Below are positions 20,592 through 31,757 of a DNA stretch of 64,000 bases, in pieces. Numbering within the stretch: the stretch's first letter is position 1; each line of letters begins with the position of its first letter. Below the pieces are notes generated by a model. It was not told the origin of the DNA, did not search any database, and saw nothing but the letters and a program-made list of their open reading frames with translations. The DNA comes from Phialocephala subalpina (lineage: Eukaryota > Ascomycota > Leotiomycetes > Helotiales > Mollisiaceae). The position numbers were made by a program, and so were the translations under genes. Where the stretch lies: the NCBI GenBank assembly GCA_900073065.1, contig FJOG01000011.1, positions 822,882-886,881 on the forward strand. Direction: 5' to 3'.

Positions 20592-21325
20592 ATGGATGAG
20601 CCGCCTGAAGTCAATATCTTGCTTCTGGGTGATGCTGAGGCGGGGAAGTCTACGTTCTTGAGGTGGATGCCCCCAATTCTCTCTCGGCTACCCCGCCATT
20701 CCTTATCTATCTCCACTTCTCCCATCCCTTCACTGACAACAAGATACAGTCGTATTAGCAAAGGCTCCGGAGGTCATGACTCCAAGACACCACTTGATCT
20801 CCTTCGAGATGGCGACCAACCTTTCATCTTCGAGATCAAGTTCTTTAATCGCCCATACCGATTCTCATTCTACGACACTGCCAGTCCCGAGAACTGGACT
20901 CTGTTAACACCAGATGTGATTGTGCTCTGCTACGATATCTCTTCTCGCCTTTCTCTCATCAATGTCCAGCGAGTTGTGCGTCTCCCTCTCCCTCTTTCCA
21001 TTGTTCCTTCCTGTTCAAGTAAACCAGCTGACAACAAATGCAGTGGGCAAAAGAAGTGAAGCGTGTATTCACAGTCACAACAGATCTCCCAGTTCTCTTA
21101 TTAGGCCTGAAGAGAGATCTCAGGAGCGAGGAAGATCCGAATGGGATTATATATCCTCAAGAAGCGTATCGAATTGCTCAGGAGATGAGGTGCGATCGTT
21201 ATTTGGAGTGTTCAGCTGTCACCGGGGAGTTGGTGCATGAGGTGTTTGAGGATATCTGTAGGACGGCGGCGATGAGTACTAAGCCTAGTGGAGGCTTGAG
21301 CGAAGGTGGTTGTGAGGTTATGTGA
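20592..21325 (+). CDS. Rho/Ras-like small GTPase with CaaX end
   Basis: Three exons (20592-20662, 20750-20975, 21044-21325) encode 192 aa. The P-loop is GDAEAGKST (13-21). The next strand and switch region read through FYDTASPENWTLL in place of the usual DTAGQE. The G4 motif is LKRD instead of N/TKxD, and G5 is ECSAVTG. The end, CEVM, is a prenylation box, so membrane attachment is likely. The divergent switch II (no Gln) and G4 suggest altered nucleotide handling compared with Rho1 or Cdc42. The second donor was placed at GTGCGT (20976) to give an NVQRVW-type junction; a GTTGTG donor 3 bp upstream would drop one Val. Effector and pathway are unknown. Confidence 0.78.
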
Positions 21326-21607
21326 TGGTTGGAGATGTATGTTATTTGAATGGTAGAATTGGAGTGAGTTGGACGTGGAAGCCTTTGGGATTGTGAGTGC
21401 TGATTTTACTTCCAATCACTTCAGGGTTTCGATATGGAAGACAAACATGTTTTGAGATGCTCATGTATTAAGGAAAGTAAGTGTATGCAATGCCAAGATC
21501 AATCCACCGCTAAGCATCCGACCCAAGGAAAGTTACCCAACAGAAAGCATTATGCAATTATATACAATCCCCTTCCCCATCTCTCCTCTCAACTCCCCTC
21601 CAGCACT

Positions 21608-22291
21608 CTAGTATTGATAAGCAGTCTTTCCATGAACCGAAGTAGTACCAATAGCAATCCCACTGCAATTATCACAAGGACCAGCAACCGCAGCAGCAAA
21701 GATCTGATAAACTCCTGCCTCGTCTTGAACCGGGCAAGCAAAGAAGTCCTCGTTCTCGAAGTTCAGCTTTCCAACGGTTCCGCTATCACTTTGAGCAGTG
21801 AACTGAAAGGGAGAGGTGTAAGAGTCGCTGGGTATAAAGCCGGAGTGAGGGGTGGTGTAGCTGAGAGCGCCTTGGGAGGAGATGTAGACGAGCTGTCCGC
21901 CAGGGAGGGAGGTAGCGAGTCCGAGACCGCTGGTTGATAGGCTATAGGAGAAGAAGGTTTGGTTTCCGTCTGTTGCTTGTTAGTTGGATCCGTGGGAAGT
22001 AAAGGAAGGGGGGATCGTACAGTTTGAGCACTCAAGTCCTGAGACTCCTTCTGGGCAGTAGGCAGAGCCGGGCTTGCCGATGAAGAATTGTTTGCCGTTG
22101 GCTTGGACGCTTGTTGCTTGGATGGGAGAGCCGCTGTGGAGAGCGGTTGATGCGAATTGGTTTGAGTTGCGCTTCTCCATGGCGGGAGCAGCGGCGGCGA
22201 GGCCGGAGATGGCAGGGATGATGGCGGCTTTTGGTGAACATTTTGATGGTTGCGTTTGAACAGAGATGGAGTCTTGGCAGTGGAGTAGCAC
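21608..22291 (-). CDS. Secreted IgE-binding-protein-like, apparent frameshifted start
   Basis: Exons at 22291-22021 and 21969-21608 give about 210 aa resembling a family of small fungal extracellular proteins annotated as IgE-binding-like. After a hydrophobic Ala-rich stretch (AAIIPAISGLAAAAPA) comes a likely Kex-type Glu-Lys-Arg site. Then follow NQFASTALHSGSPIQ, a GLECSN segment, PGGQLVYISSQGALSYT, FIPSDSYTSPFQFTAQS and a Cys-rich C-terminus. The intron has a GTACGA donor and CAACAG acceptor. The natural signal-peptide ATG at 22239-22241 is one base out of frame with the rest, at a run of four A (22229-22232), so either the gene uses the upstream ATG at 22291, or the sequence has an indel, or the gene is broken. 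Confidence 0.65.
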
Positions 22292-23568
22292 AGTTGCACA
22301 TCACGTAGGGGGATACTACAACACTGGAACCTTACTTTCCTAAGAGTTTCCCGAATAGAAGGGGTATCCGAAAACTGCACTCGCAGCATCGTCCCAGACT
22401 GAGGACAGCTTGCTAGAACCATGCAGATAATGTCCAGATGTCCAGATCAACCGAGGACCTTTTTTAAAAAATTTTTTATAGAAATTTGACATATTTGATG
22501 CCTTCTCAACAGCTCAACACCCCACGAGGAAGAACAATATTGTTTAGAAAGCTTAACGTCACCTGAGGTCATATGCCGCCACTACAGTGCCGTACCGTAA
22601 GACCCTTATTTCTGGCAACTCGCTCAGCCTTGCATGCTGCCATTCTTCAGCCAGTGACGGTAGCCAAGCTCTAGTCCAAGAACCACACCACAGTTGAAGG
22701 GTGAAGGCGAGGTTTTACAAGACTTGACAGCACATTGCCTCCTTTCATTGGATGCCGATCTGCCGATGTCTTCTCGCACTCATTTCTCTTAACAGAAATC
22801 CGGGGAGCCGAGCCCTAAAAGACAAAAGCGAGGCTCCATCTAAACCAAAGTAGGGAAAGCACGTCTTGTGTTGCTATATACGTACTGCGCACCAATGACG
22901 GAAGGCTTAAAGAGCATTAACCTCGCATTTGGGTTTTGAATAGGGAATGGTTTACGAATATTCTTGGAAGCTTACTTGCAGATCTGGCATCGTGACTGCC
23001 GCAGTACGGTACTGCCCGAAGCCAAGAGATGTAAGGTTACATAAACTTAACTGCTGGAGGTTGCAGAACACGAGACGAACGTCATGATTCTTGGCAGAGA
23101 GAAACATTTAGGAGTCATTCATCAATTCTCAAGACTGGTGTGATCGTCGGTATGGAAACCGTCAATTGAGAAATGTGCCTCGAGGACAGATTTGTACTCG
23201 AGCACCCCCAATGATACAGCAAGAAACCATCAGCGAGACACGGCAACAATCATTCACATCTGGTCATCAATCTCGCATAACTGCTCTTATTTTTCTATTG
23301 AAGTTGTCCTCCAACATTACAATCCACGAATTTTTATCCAGCACTTGGGAAAGAATTGTGGAAGCCAAAATATGGACTTGTCTATGCTATGCCTTCCGCA
23401 GTAATTGGAAATCAGTATGATCCGCCACAGCGGTTTACGGGGTATAGCAATTGTATGCCAAATGGTCAAGGAGGCGCAAAGTTCACAACCAAATGGCCAA
23501 GCCCCATCATTCTCCTTAAACGCCAAACGAAAATGCTGACCACTGAAACCCAAGAAAACGGAGTATGC
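22292..23568. other. Intergenic region, no gene seen
   Basis: About 1.3 kb lie between the secreted-protein gene and the 3' end of the PRPP synthetase gene. No domain-bearing ORF, RNA gene or repeat was recognised. ORFs at 23166-24000 on the plus strand are antisense shadows or unordered. Confidence 0.5.
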
Positions 23569-24959
23569 CTACTCCCAGAAAAGAGCACTGATGGACTCCC
23601 CATGATGGACACGACGAATTGCCTCTGCGAAGACCGTTCCAACCTCGAGAACTTCCAGCTTGGGGCACAATCTCTTATGTTCGTCTTGTGGCACGCTGTT
23701 AGTAACCACGACTTTGTCCAGGGCGGAAGCATTGATTCGGGCAATAGCATCGCCACTGAATACACCATGCGTGAGCAAGGCGTAGACTTTTGTGGCACCT
23801 TCCTTTTTCAAGAGTTTGGCAGCTCTTGTGATTGTGTTGGAAGTGTCTGCCAGGTCATCTACAAGAATGGTGACCTTGTTTGCGACCTCTCCTACCAGCA
23901 TCATGGTGGCATTTTGTCGGTCTGTGATACGAGTAGGTCGACGTTCCTAAATGATATGAGTTTGCGCACAGATAGGACCATGGAAAGTATTACCTTGTGA
24001 ATCAACGCGAAGTCCATGTTGAGATCATCCGCAATAGCAGTTGCTCTCTTTGCACCGCCAGCATCTGGGCTGACAATGACCGCGTCCCTGAAATCCGGAA
24101 TCTTGGTTTGGATGTATCTCTTGAGCAATGCCTTCCCGTACAGGTTGTCCACTGGGATATCAAAAAAGCCCTGATATTGAGGGTCATGCAAGTCCATGGT
24201 GATGATGTGATCCGCGCCAGCACAGGTCAAAAGGTCTGCCACAAGCGTTCCAGCTTGCGCAACCCATTGCTTGTACCCTGGCTTGGCTTGGAACATGCCC
24301 TTGACTTCCTTTAACATATTGGGGTTCTCGTAGTCGTGAGTCGTAAAAGGTGGAGCAGTTGCCGAACTAGAGGAGCTTCCGCGACCTCGGCCGTTGACTG
24401 ATGTCGTGGAGTCCAAGGTATCTGATCGTCGAGGTGGTGTAATGCCGTTTGTGTATGAGGTTCCATTCTGCTGTTCCAAGCTGGTCTTGGCCAACGTCTT
24501 CTGTAGTCTTTCCATGCCACCACCATTACCATTTGTGAGACCTTGTGTTTGTGGTTGCCCTGGACCTGGAGTCGGAGGTCGGCTTTCGAAGGTGAAGTCT
24601 CCTCTATTAACATCGGTTGGGGCTTTTGACAAGGGAGCTCCAATCTTGTTATATGGCAAGTCGGGCTGTCGAGAGTAGGGGAACAAGGGAAGAACAGCTG
24701 TGACTCGCTTTGCAGATCCAGTCTTGCAAGCTGATATCATGATGCAAAGATCAACGAAATTGTCATTGACCTTACCACCTCCAGATTGCACAATGTAGAC
24801 ATCCTTTCCTCGCACCGAGTCTTTTATTTCGAGACGGCTTTCTCCGACAGAAAACTTTGATAGAATTCTATTGCAAGGCGGGACACCAAGAATATTGGAG
24901 ATTGTGTCGACAAGTTGGGGATGGGAGTTGCCTCCGAGGACGACTATGCCGCGAACCAT
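23569..24959 (-). CDS. PRS1: Ribose-phosphate pyrophosphokinase (PRPP synthetase)
   Basis: Two exons (24959-23994, 23946-23569) encode 447 aa. The enzyme makes PRPP from ribose-5-phosphate and ATP for purine, pyrimidine, His and Trp synthesis. Conserved parts include [16 protein letters not shown] and YIVQSGGG (N-terminal domain), [13 protein letters not shown], then [27 protein letters not shown] and a PRPP loop [12 protein letters not shown] ~100-residue insertion (about 105-205), rich in Ser/Thr/Gly/Asn, splits the N-terminal domain, as the non-homologous regions of some yeast Prs subunits do, so this is probably the Prs1-type partner of a heteromer. The ATG at 24959 gives the normal [10 protein letters not shown] start although the frame is open to 25064. 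The PRS1 symbol is by this insertion and is less certain than the function. Confidence 0.88.
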
Positions 24960-25566
24960 ATTGAATTGCGTATTATGGGTGTGGAGATCGTGTTTTGAAG
25001 CTCGAGGTGGGAAAGATATCGGTGGAATGCGGGATTTTGAAGGTGGGCTGCGCAGCCGCGGCAAAGTCGTAGGGGAGATGTCGTGATATCAGGATAAATT
25101 GGAGGATGGAGAAGAATAGAAGAAGATGTCGGGTCAGGACGAGAGGAGAGCGACGCGAAGTTTTTGGAGTTTGCAATCCATTTGAGATGGCGGTTGTGTT
25201 CTGGACCACTCATGCAAAAAATTTGGTCGCGAGAGAAGCTTTTGAAAGAAAGGCTTTCTGAAGAAGCTTGACTCGATGCGGCTTAGCGGGTGTGGGGCAA
25301 GTAGCCTCGCAGATGAGGCTGAGAATAAAACGTTCAACGGTTTTTTATTCACCAGAACACAAGGCACAGCGCATTGCCTTTGATAGCGAACGCCGAGTGA
25401 AAGTGGTACAACCTTAATTCGACTTCTTGTGGCGTTTATCGTGGGTGCTAGGAGACGAGTTCACCCCATTTGCATAACTTCCGTTGACTCAACCTGCGAG
25501 AAAGAACTGGTAAAGCTGGGACAATCATCAACGATAATTGCTGTGCTAATCCATACAGGCGCAATT
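24960..25566. promoter_or_regulatory. Divergent promoter region of PRPP synthetase and RPC9
   Basis: About 600 bp between head-to-head genes. The open frame extending PRS upstream is regarded as 5'UTR. A small ORF at 25429-25791 on the plus strand is the RPC9 frame read upstream and through its intron. Confidence 0.4.
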
Positions 25567-26099
25567 ATGAAGATTCTGGAGGCCCAGTCAGCCACACTGA
25601 CGAATTATGAAGTCTATCAACATTTGATCGATCAACGAACAAAATATGCCCATGTCAAAGGAAGAAGACCAGGAAATCTAGAGACTGTTGTCAAGGAGGC
25701 AAGCCTAAATCTAGCTGCTACATTTGCTTCTGTATTAATCATCGATATCTATAGCTATTGGACTACTTCAATGAAGCTCCTTCTCCACTAGCATCCAAGC
25801 CATTTCCTTATCACGATGGAATCTTCAAAGAACTTCTCGAGAAGTTACGTCGCTGGGACTTTACCAAAGCCGAGATCCTCATGATCATGAATCTGAGACC
25901 AACGAAGCCAGAAAACCTGAACACGATCGTGGAGGAGATGGAGGAGAGATTTCCAGGTGATGAACTTCAGTGGGAGATCGTGGGTGTTATTGCAGAGGTT
26001 TTGGGCAAGCCGGATGGAGAAGCCGAGAGGCAAGCTATGACTGAAGAGGCCAAGGAAGCTAGGACCAAGCAACAAGAGGGCATGGATGTGGATGGGTAG
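25567..26099 (+). CDS. RPC17: RNA polymerase III subunit RPC9 (Rpc17)
   Basis: Two exons (25567-25698, 25755-26099) encode 158 aa, close to the 161 aa of yeast Rpc17. The protein forms the stalk of Pol III with Rpc25 and contacts TFIIIB. Visible features are an N-terminal MKILEAQSATLTNYEVYQHL helix, the Rpb4-like HRDC-type region with LRRWDFTKAEILMIMNLRPT and a Glu-rich tail. The 56-bp intron starts with GCAAGC rather than GT and ends ATAG; splicing here joins VVKE to LLDYF in frame and no GT donor nearby does so. The start is the ATG giving the family's N-terminus. Head-to-head with PRS. Confidence 0.85.
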
Positions 26100-26909
26100 C
26101 ATCCTGAATTCCTTATGATTTACGACTTGCGTCTGTATTGAGCATTTCTTGGCGTTTGCAAGCGGGAACCAACGGCGTTTACTATTGGCTATGCATGATT
26201 GTTTCTTTCTTCATGCCTACGCTTTTGTAGTTTCTTCACTGGCATCTTGAGTTTTGCCTGCGGTTACTGTTGCACAGCTGCAGTACAGACTCACTAATGC
26301 TCATGAAATAACGACATGAGAACACACTTTCTGTAGTCTAGATTGTTCGTCAATTTTGCATACCGACATTGATAATCACTGCTGCCGTGCTTATGCTTCT
26401 TTGTTATGCCCTGCTAATGGCAATATCGGGTCCTTGCTTAGACATAGTGGTTTATGTCTGTTTTATGTTTATGATGTAGGAGCAACAGCAACCTACTTGC
26501 AACCAAAGCCAGAACAGCTTTCCCTTCGCCAAACTTCTCGTTTAATATGCACTTGTCCTCATTTCCAGCATGTAGTGTCCTTAACTTGTACTCTCTCCAT
26601 CCCTTCTGCTCTCAAGCAAGGTCTTTGGTAGCACAGCTGGCGGTTGCAATCCAGCTCAATCTGAGAATGTCCTGGCAAAGTTAGGACATTGAAACCCTAT
26701 CGCCGTGTTTGTGAAATGCTAAAGCTGAGCTTCTTGAGCTTTCAGAACCCGATATCGCCAGGTCTCATCCTCTTATCGTAAGGCGTCACCTAGTCGCCGA
26801 CGCTAGCACAGGCGAATATAAAGATATTCACGCAGGAAAAAAAAGCAAAAGAACCCGATCTACTCGGAAGAACACCTGTACCAATCTTCAAAAAGTACAA
26901 AAGGGTTTG
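26100..26909. other. Intergenic region, no gene seen
   Basis: Between RPC9 and the tRNA-like gene. No coding or structural signal was found. Confidence 0.45.
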
Positions 26910-26915
26910 AAAAAA
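26910..26915 (-). terminator. Pol III oligo-T terminator
   Basis: On the minus strand a run of six T lies 8 nt beyond the 3' end of the tRNA-like gene at 26924, as expected for RNA polymerase III termination. It strengthens the tRNA call. Confidence 0.55.
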
Positions 26916-26923
26916 GAATAGAT

Positions 26924-27067
26924 TGGCTTCGGGGGGCCTCGAACCTCCGTCTCCATCAACGCACCCAAGAAACTCCAAACGCCGTGAAGCAAATTGTAGC
27001 AAACTCCCGAGATAACAATGCTGTAAAGCAAGTTGCGATGGCGTTCTACCCACTGAACTACAAAGCC
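26924..27067 (-). tRNA. tRNA-like gene with long insert or intron
   Basis: Read on the minus strand, the ends pair as a 7-bp acceptor stem (GGCTTTG with CGAAGCC, plus discriminator A). The D arm is GTTC/GAAC, with an A box TAGTTCAGTGGG, and a five-base CCATC/GATGG anticodon stem pairs perfectly. The T arm carries a B box GGTTCGAGGCC, with one A:C mismatch in the stem. The anticodon region is interrupted by about 70 nt. Removing the middle leaves no loop with a T at position 33, so I cannot assign an anticodon. It may be an intron-bearing tRNA, or a tRNA pseudogene with an insertion. The T-run downstream supports a Pol III unit. Confidence 0.45.
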
Positions 27068-27620
27068 TTCAACAATTTCTCAATTTGATGTCGAAAAGTT
27101 TCGTATTTAAATATATACGGATGGCTTTGGTTGTGGAGAAGATGCGGAAGCGGAGCGAGGTGAGGATTTGGTAGGAGGGGTGGGAAAGGCGGGACTTCAG
27201 GGCTTGTGGGGTGAGGGGTGGGAGGAGAGATGAAAGGGGTGGGCTGGGGGTAGTGAATGTCCTGGTGACTCTGGGGCATTGAACGAGTCGCCTTCTGGCG
27301 TCAACGCAGTGTCTCTTGGGAGCTTATCTTCTTGAGAGAGTCTTGCATTTTACAAGCTTCATTGTTTCATTCTGAATGTCCTAGAACATGAGGGACATTG
27401 AGAATCCCGCAAAGAGGATGGAGGACTAGGAGGATCACAGAGTATGCCAAATGTTGACACGATCAAGAATCTGCCTTTACGTTCAATTGCCAGACTCTAC
27501 TTCTTACCCGACATACATATCATTCCCATCATGGTGGTATTTCCTTTTATGCACAGCCAACGCCAGTAAATGCCTAGAATACCTCCAACGCCACAATTTA
27601 CCAAGCTTTATGTCTCCAAA
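27068..27620. other. Intergenic region, no gene seen
   Basis: Upstream of the tRNA-like gene and 3' of SOF1. The G-rich stretch 27150-27250 makes long antisense Pro-rich ORFs that I do not consider coding. Confidence 0.4.
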
Positions 27621-29002
27621 TCACTTTTCTGATGCCAACACCATTTTCTCTCTCTCCGGTCGCCTCTTCTGGAATTGCTTCTTGCTGTGCTTCCTCTCGT
27701 TCTCCTGTCTTCGCTTGATAGCCTTGAGTTCCTCGCCCTTGATCTCCCCAGCCTTCTTGATGACCTTCGGAATATGTCTGTGACGCTTGATACGTCTAAT
27801 CTCAGGCATATGTGCGTATCTCTCAGCCAAGGCTTCGTTGTACTCCAGAGCTTGACGTTGTTTTGCCGACTTGACTCCCTCTCTTTTCGAAGCAACAGCT
27901 CGCCACAGTCGGATATTTCCATCGTCACTGCCCGAAAAAATGAATTTCGAATCGGGAGACCACTTCACGCTAAACACTCTCTGCATACGCTTGGTGTGGT
28001 ATATGTCTTGAGAGTGTCCTTTAGAACGGTTCCATAAGCGGACTGTCCTATCATAACCTGCCGAAACCAGTTCCTCTCCAGTCGGACTGAATTCCACATC
28101 CATCACCGCAGCCACATGATCCTTTAAAATATTGAGTGCTTTGTCCATTTTTCTCATGTCGAAAATGTAGATATTGTGATCTTCATTTGCAACAGCAAAG
28201 TTAAAAGCTTCCATTGGATTCCTGCTCGGTGTTAGAAAGAGGCAAGAGCTCAAAATATAGATCCAACATACCAAGAGATTGCGTTGGAGGCGAAGCTGAG
28301 GACCGTCTTGGCTAGGGGCATTGAAGTTCTCAGATCATACAAAACTATGCTCCGATCCGTGGCACACGACGCTAAAACCGAGGTTTCTATCTGGTTCATG
28401 GAGACAGCCGTGATTGTATCTGTGGACGTCGGCCAGCGAAGGACCTCGGGGGGTGCAGTATGACGATCTAGGTCATAAATTGAAATCACGCTGGATGCTG
28501 CGGCGAACGTTGCTTTGCTCCTGTGGTGGGACAAACTTGTGAAGGCATTGGTTCCAAGCCAAGTCGCTGCTGGAGCAGATCCAGAAGGTGTGTTGTAGGG
28601 GTCCCATAACTTGATCGATCGGTCCGCAGCTGCGGTCAAGAGCTTCTTATCTTGCGTCCAACACATGCCCTTCACAATATTTTCATGGGCGGAAGTGTTC
28701 CAAATCTCGTCTCGACTTGTCAAATCCCAGACCTTGACGACACCGTCACCGCTCCCCGACGCAAATCTTTCCAGAGAATTCGGATCTTTCGCCATTGTAT
28801 AAACACCATCTACGTGCCCTTTTCCGAGGTCGGTGATAAAGGGTGCCGCAAACATCCGTTCCATCTTCGTCGCATTCAAGGCGCGAGTGTATTCCCGGGC
28901 TCTTTCAAACGGGTGAAGAGCTGGATCCAGGTTCCGAGGAGCTCGCTGAACGTCAGATCCAGGCGCTTGGGCGACGGAACGTGTGAGAGCCTTGATCTTC
29001 AT
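27621..29002 (-). CDS. SOF1: SOF1, WD40 protein of the U3 snoRNP/SSU processome
   Basis: Two exons (29002-28272, 28221-27621) encode 443 aa, close to the family length. The protein is a component of the nucleolar SSU processome needed for 18S rRNA maturation. The N-terminus MKIKALTRS is followed by NLDPALHPFERAREYTRALNATK, a hallmark of Sof1. Seven WD-like repeats follow (e.g. FASGSGDGVVKVWDL, VSAGYDRTVRLWN, IFSGSDDGNIRLWR). The Sof1 C-terminal domain has RYAHMPEIRRIKRHRHIPK and a very basic tail. The intron splits a Trp codon (TG/G). The gene is head-to-head with RPN6. Confidence 0.92.
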
Positions 29003-29227
29003 TGTGCCGTTATGAGGTCGTCGCCATAATTTTGTATTTTCAGACGAGCGAGGCTGCGAAAAATATAATAAGGCGGCCGACATTTTTAGCAGGGGTTGCT
29101 TAGCTCCGCGCTAACTATTTGGCCTGGCTCAAGCGCGAGCCGCGTTGGAGCTTCCTGCCTTGCAGCCATTTCAACAACGGAAACAACAACTTGACAATCA
29201 TTCTCCCTCATCTTCAGGTACATCAAA
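29003..29227. promoter_or_regulatory. Compact bidirectional promoter of SOF1 and RPN6
   Basis: Only 225 bp separate the two start codons. I saw no clear proteasome-associated control element; a short GC-rich inverted stretch GCGCGAGCCGCG lies near 29129. Confidence 0.45.
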
Positions 29228-30618
29228 ATGGCACCAGCAGACTCAGCACGAATAGAAGAGGCGAAGAAGCTCACGAAATCGAATCCAAGAGAAGCAGAAG
29301 CAAAATACAAGGAGATCATTTCGAAGCCACCATCAGCAACCTCAGACGCCGCTGTACGAGAATATGAGACTGCTTTGGTCAGTTTAGGAGAGCTGTATCG
29401 GGATCAAAAGTGAGAGCGCGTGCGGCAGAAGATATGTGGAGTAGTTCTAATGTCAAATAGGAAGGCCAATGAGCTGGTAGACCTCGTCACAACGAGTCGG
29501 ACAGTCCTGTCTTCCTTCGCAAAGGCAAAGACTGCGAAGCTGGGTACGAAATTATCCACAAAAGCTTGGTTGTTGCCAGAAGGAGAATTAAGCTGACTCA
29601 CTGTCCCATAGTACGACAACTCCTTGATCTATTCCATGGCATTCCCAACTCCACCGATACCCAAATCTCCGTCACGAAGTCATGCATCGAGTGGGCTACC
29701 TCCGAACGACGAGGCTTCCTACGACAGAATCTCGAAACTCGATTAGTCCAGCTTTACATGACCAAGGCCTCCTACTACGATGCTCTCACCCTCATCAATA
29801 GCCTGCTGAAGGAGCTGAAGCGTTTGGATGACAAGCTTGTGCTCGTGGAGGTCCAACTTCTGGAATCGCGGGTCTACCATGCTCTGGGGAATGTTGCCAA
29901 AGGTCGTGCAGCTCTCACTAGCGCGCGAACTTCAGCTGCGTCAGTTTATACACCACCTCTTCTACAAGCAGGTCTGGACATGCAGTCAGGGAAGCTTCAT
30001 GCAGAGGACAAGGATTTCAATACCGCGTTCTCCTACTTCATCGAAGCTCTCGATGGTTACCACTCCCAAGATGAGCCCGAAAAGGCAACCGCCGCACTTC
30101 AATACATGCTGCTGTGCAAAATCATGCTCAACCTTGCCGACGACGTTAACCAGCTCATGACTTCGAAGCAAGCAGTCAAATATGCTGGTAAGAACCTCGA
30201 GGCCATGAAGGCCGTCGCCCGAGCCCACTCCAACCGCTCCCTTGAAGAATACGAGAAAGCCCTTGGTGACTATCGCCACGAACTCGGCAGCGACCCTTTC
30301 ATCCGCAACCATCTCCGCCGCCTGTACGACGCCATGTTGGAGCAGAATCTCATCAAAGTCATCGAGCCCTTCTCCAGAGTTGAAATCAACCATATCGCTA
30401 AGATGGTAGGACTTGACACTCAACAAGTAGAGCGAAAATTGAGCCAAATGATCCTCGACAAGGTCATCATTGGTGTCTTGGACCAGGGTGCTGGATGTTT
30501 GATTATTTTCGATGAGACCGAGAGGGACGAAGGGTATGATTCTGCGTTAGCCACGATCGAGAAGCTGAGCAGTGTGGTGGATGTTCTGTATACCAACCAG
30601 GCGAGCATGCTTGAGTAG
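29228..30618 (+). CDS. RPN6: 26S proteasome lid subunit RPN6
   Basis: Three exons (29228-29409, 29461-29543, 29612-30618) encode 423 aa, the size of Rpn6/PSMD11. This subunit braces the lid against the core particle in the 26S proteasome. The N-terminal two-thirds is a PCI-type helical solenoid (e.g. VRQLLDLFHGIPNSTDTQ, DALTLINSLLKELKRLDDK and SYFIEALDGYHS). The C-terminal PCI domain holds HLRRLYDAMLEQNLIKVIEPF and SRVEINHIAKMVGLDTQQVE. Donors are GTGAGA and GTACGA; acceptors are ATAG. Confidence 0.92.
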
Positions 30619-31178
30619 AGGCTGGGGGATAGATGGGATGAGAGCATGACATGCAAACATGTGCATTGTACCATAGAGGCGTAGATGGCGGAGGAAATGA
30701 AAATATGCTTTCAATGATCAGAGCTATTACGGACATTAACCTACACAGGTTCCAATCACGCTTGAAAAGCGACCGAAAAGTACCGGGTACTCGGGGACAT
30801 TTGACAGAGCCTTAAGATGTGAACACGACAGCCATAAAAAGAAAGCGATCAAGTTCTTCGGGCCTCATCAGCGGCTACCGGTGTCTGGCTTTGGATCCTT
30901 TTAAAAGAACTTCCATCCTCAGGACTTTAACGTGATGCTAGTGTGTCACTTGAGTTAATTTGCAGATCAGAGAAAGACTTTCAAAGTGGTTCTTTAATTT
31001 TCTGTACTACTCAATCAAACAAAAGGAATCCTCCAACTCCATGCTTCCCATAAGAAATTCATCATATCAACAATTTAACCCATACTCTACACCACCTTAT
31101 CTCAACCTTAAACCATACACCGCTCGCTCACTTTTTACAATAGCTTTCATCCCAACTCCACCCATCTTAACAAACAAC
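30619..31178. other. Convergent intergenic region, no gene seen
   Basis: Lies 3' of RPN6 and 3' of the AT-hook gene. It is moderately A/T-rich and holds no recognised feature. Confidence 0.45.
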
Positions 31179-31757
31179 TCAAACCCTCACCTCCCTCGCC
31201 GTCTCCCTCAACGCCCTCTTCTCCTCCCCCACCACCAAACTAAAAACCCTCATCGCAACAACCTTCTCCTCCCACCCCGGCACATACCCTCGAAACTCAT
31301 CCACAACCTCCAAATGCCACTGCTCCAACACCAGTTTCTCCCCTTGACTCTCCACTGTCTTCCCAAGCAACCTGCTTATCACTCTTGTGCTGTTTCTCCT
31401 CTTTCTTTCTAAGGGGGAAGAGTTCTGATTTTCAGCCTTCCATGATTGGAGGATTGAGTCGAGGAGTTTCCAGTGGTCTTTGGACCAGGTTGTTGATGAC
31501 AAGGCTGACAACCTTCTCCTCCCACCCCGGCACATACCCTCGAAACTCATCCACAACCTCCAAATGCCACTGCTCCAACACCAGTTTCTCCCCTTGACTC
31601 TCCACTGTCTTCCCAAGCAACCTGCTTATCACTCTTGTGCTGTTTCTCCTCTTTCTTTCTAAGGGGGAAGAGTTCTGATTTTCAGCCTTCCATGATTGGA
31701 GGATTGAGTCGAGGAGTTTCCAGTGGTCTTTGGACCAGGTTGTTGATGACAAGGCTG
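31179..31757 (-). CDS. C-terminal coding segment of the AT-hook gene, disrupted by tandem duplication
   Basis: On the minus strand a frame different from the main ORF encodes a protein-like helical segment (TTWSKDHWKLLDSILQ, then VLEQWHLEVVDEFRGYVP, W-E-E-K-V-V). In the copy nearest the 3' end it continues to a stop at about 31179 (ending Ala-Arg-Glu-Val-Arg-Val). The segment probably is the true C-terminus of the AT-hook protein. A last intron would be needed to reach it from the main ORF; a strong pyrimidine tract with CAAGCAG lies near 31835, but I could not place the donor. Because the 250-bp unit is duplicated and 250 is not a multiple of 3, read-through of the first copy leaves frame after EEKVV and stops about 24 codons later. 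Confidence 0.5.

Noticed and set aside
24960..25064. N-terminal extension of the PRPP synthetase ORF
   Set aside because: Composition is unlike the family and the internal ATG gives the conserved start.
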